DNA of 64,000 nucleotides from NCBI RefSeq assembly GCF_009617875.1, contig NZ_BLAV01000001.1, positions 4,526,001 through 4,590,000 of the forward strand. The letters run 5' to 3'. The translations under genes and the position numbers were made by a program. The stretch comes from Prolixibacter sp. NT017. GTDB lineage: Bacteria > Bacteroidota > Bacteroidia > Bacteroidales > Prolixibacteraceae. The notes under the pieces are model-generated. The model searched no databases and was not told the origin of the DNA. It saw only the letters and a program-made list of their open reading frames with translations. This document shows, one piece after another, positions 63,601-64,000 of this stretch; the stretch's first letter is position 1, and the number at the start of each line of letters is the position of its first letter.

Positions 63601-64000
63601 TCCTGCAGTTTTTCCGCATAACGCTTCAACTCTGACAAACTGTAGTCGCCATAAAGGTTGATGCTCATAATGGGAAATTCTTCAAAATCGAGATCTTCTA
63701 CCGACGGGTCATTATCCAAATCATCGGGAAGTTCGCTCTTGGCTTTGTCAACCTGGTCCTTGGTGTCCTGCAATGCCTGTTTTACGGGCACATCGGTTTC
63801 AAACTCGAGGACAATCAAACTCATATCCTGGTAAGAAGACGAACTGACATTTTTAACGCCTTTCAGGTTCTTTAACTCCTTCTCGATAGGACGTGTAATC
63901 AGGTTTTCAATATCGACCGGTGAGTTTCCCGGATAAACGGTCGAAATCATCACATAGGGAATCACAATCTCCGGATTGAGTTCCCGTGGCATCTGTTGGT
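60669..64000 (-). CDS. RND-family efflux transporter, inner-membrane pump (5' end outside window)
   Basis: 1107 codons of an AcrB/HAE-type resistance-nodulation-division proton antiporter; the frame continues beyond base 64000, so the N-terminus is cut (MPRELNPEI at 63992 is an internal Met preceded by further in-frame residues). Features: TVYPGNSPVDIENLITRPIE near the visible start, TM4 motif MLVDNAIVVVENVYR in which the second Asp of the classical DD pair is Asn, and AYPIISSTATTLAAFFPLVF. Between the two halves lies an unusual hydrophobic stretch (about 475-520). The gene ends with a strong terminator and is convergent with gldN. Confidence 0.92.
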   Translation of the reverse strand, partial: QQMPRELNPEIVIPYVMISTVYPGNSPVDIENLITRPIEKELKNLKGVKNVSSSSYQDMSLIVLEFETDVPVKQALQDTKDQVDKAKSELPDDLDNDPSVEDLDFEEFPIMSINLYGDYSLSELKRYAEKLQDELEGLSEISEADIQGIDEREIQIDVDPYMLEASNVSFQDIEDAIRFENVTMGAGEMISDDTRRSIRTQADYSNMNQIRNTIVKSENGNVVYLRDIGNVTDGFQERTTISRLDKMPVVSLSIVKKSGANVLDASDKVYRIIQKAKDSGAIPSGLNAVVSDDSTTYIRNQINNLENSIIMGMLLVMFILYLFMGPRNALFSGLAIPMSMFISFIIIKQMGYTLNFMVLFSMILALGMLVDNAIVVVENVYRLYSHGSDAMTATKKGVSEIAYPIISSTATTLAAFFPLVFWKGIMGEFMKYLPITLIIVLTSSLFVALILNPAFTSTFMKLENLHGKKNMTKLWRNAIIFAILSIPFYFMKVFWFGNILAVITLVILGNHYIMRPLARAFQEHFIPRMEKAYEGTLRFALKGRNPWLFVTGTFVVLVFSLMFFMSRQSGVLFFPDVDPTSVYITMELPVGTDLDRTNKVSKQVESIVYKTLEPYMDIVKSVNTVVGVGKGQMLGSNRETNKSLTTISFKEFKYRHGENTSEIMQKLTDNLSGFVGAKISLDKDEMGPPVGNPINLEISGDDFDELIKLSTQVKSLIDAENIPGIDQLKIDLNVDKPEMVVDVDRDKVRRFGLSTQQVAYALRSSLYGRKVGKYKEGEDEYDIMLRFKDKYRNNVASLMNQRIDVNGGGDGAKKAIPISAVADFQYGTTYDKINRKDFTRVITLYSGVKEGYNANEINERIRQVLKGFDVPPGYKIDFTGEQEEQADTMAFLTQALLIALSLILIILVTQFNSLIRPLIIVGTVLFSTIGVFLGLGAFKMQFVILMTGIGIISLAGIVVNNGIVLVDYIDLLRQRRKEKLSYRQDAFLEIKELQGLIVKAGKTRLRPVLLTAITTVLGLLPLAIGLNFDFIKLFTSFDPDFYVGGEMTAFWGPMSWTVIFGLVFATFLTLVIAPVMYLITVKVNYTIRKWQGKIPTDLMTDDYGQELIQ

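Overview
This 64 kb window is chromosomal DNA from a member of the Bacteroidota, most likely class Bacteroidia. The pointers are SusC/SusD outer-membrane machinery, a hybrid two-component regulator of the polysaccharide-utilisation type, the type IX secretion/gliding core gldK-gldL-gldM-gldN, many lipoproteins with bacteroidal signal peptides, DUF4270 and Big_5-type lipoproteins, and Bacteroidota-style promoters (TTTG then TACTTTG). The protein styles resemble Marinilabiliales/Prolixibacteraceae, but that placement is inference. Most of the window is ordinary housekeeping and envelope DNA. No prophage, CRISPR array or intact insertion sequence is visible; one decayed IS200/IS605 transposase fragment remains.

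Layout. 0-7 kb: the 3' end of ispG, a HAD phosphatase, a stand-alone GH97 N-terminal-domain lipoprotein, a DUF1848 protein with a C-terminal radical-SAM-like Cys motif, a two-gene ABC exporter and an unknown protein next to the IS200 remnant. 7.3-18.7 kb: a compact polysaccharide-utilisation locus (hybrid sensor/AraC regulator, GH16 endo-beta-1,3-glucanase-like lipoprotein, SusC, SusD, Ig-like surface glycan-binding lipoprotein). 18.9-21.6 kb: a CAU-anticodon tRNA with tRNA-Ile2 features and a methylthioadenosine cluster (mtnP, class II aldolase, mtnA). 21.7-24.8 kb: a seven-helix membrane-tethered LuxR-type regulator with three near-identical palindromes (CTAC-N4-GTAG) around it, two small membrane-protein genes and a D-lactate-dehydrogenase-like gene. 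25-37 kb: trmO, doxX, a GH2 beta-mannosidase, a sugar isomerase/oxidoreductase pair, a methyltransferase, a coiled-coil protein, pdxH and an exported amidohydrolase. 37-46.5 kb: a Big_5 lipoprotein, a degenerate GlpD-like flavoprotein, glmS, a DUF4270 lipoprotein, a short starch-synthase-like protein and panC-panD. 46.6-54.3 kb: radA, PBP1A, topA and an arginase-fold protein lacking several metal ligands. 54.4-60.2 kb: porP/sprF-like, gldK, gldL, gldM, gldN. 60.7 kb to the end: an RND efflux pump gene, cut by the window edge.

How genes work together: the PUL senses, binds, cuts and imports a beta-glucan, probably laminarin-like. The type IX secretion genes form one co-directional block that exports proteins with C-terminal sorting domains. 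The mtn cluster handles the by-product of polyamine and SAM chemistry.

The least explained signals are non-coding. Two long degenerate tandem arrays with 21- and 22-bp periods (40780-41094 and 60376-60575) sit between convergent genes and share a GACGAGRAC-like core, and the first one changes orientation part-way. The other strong candidate for a new regulatory unit is the 7TM-LuxR protein with its CTAC-N4-GTAG palindromes.
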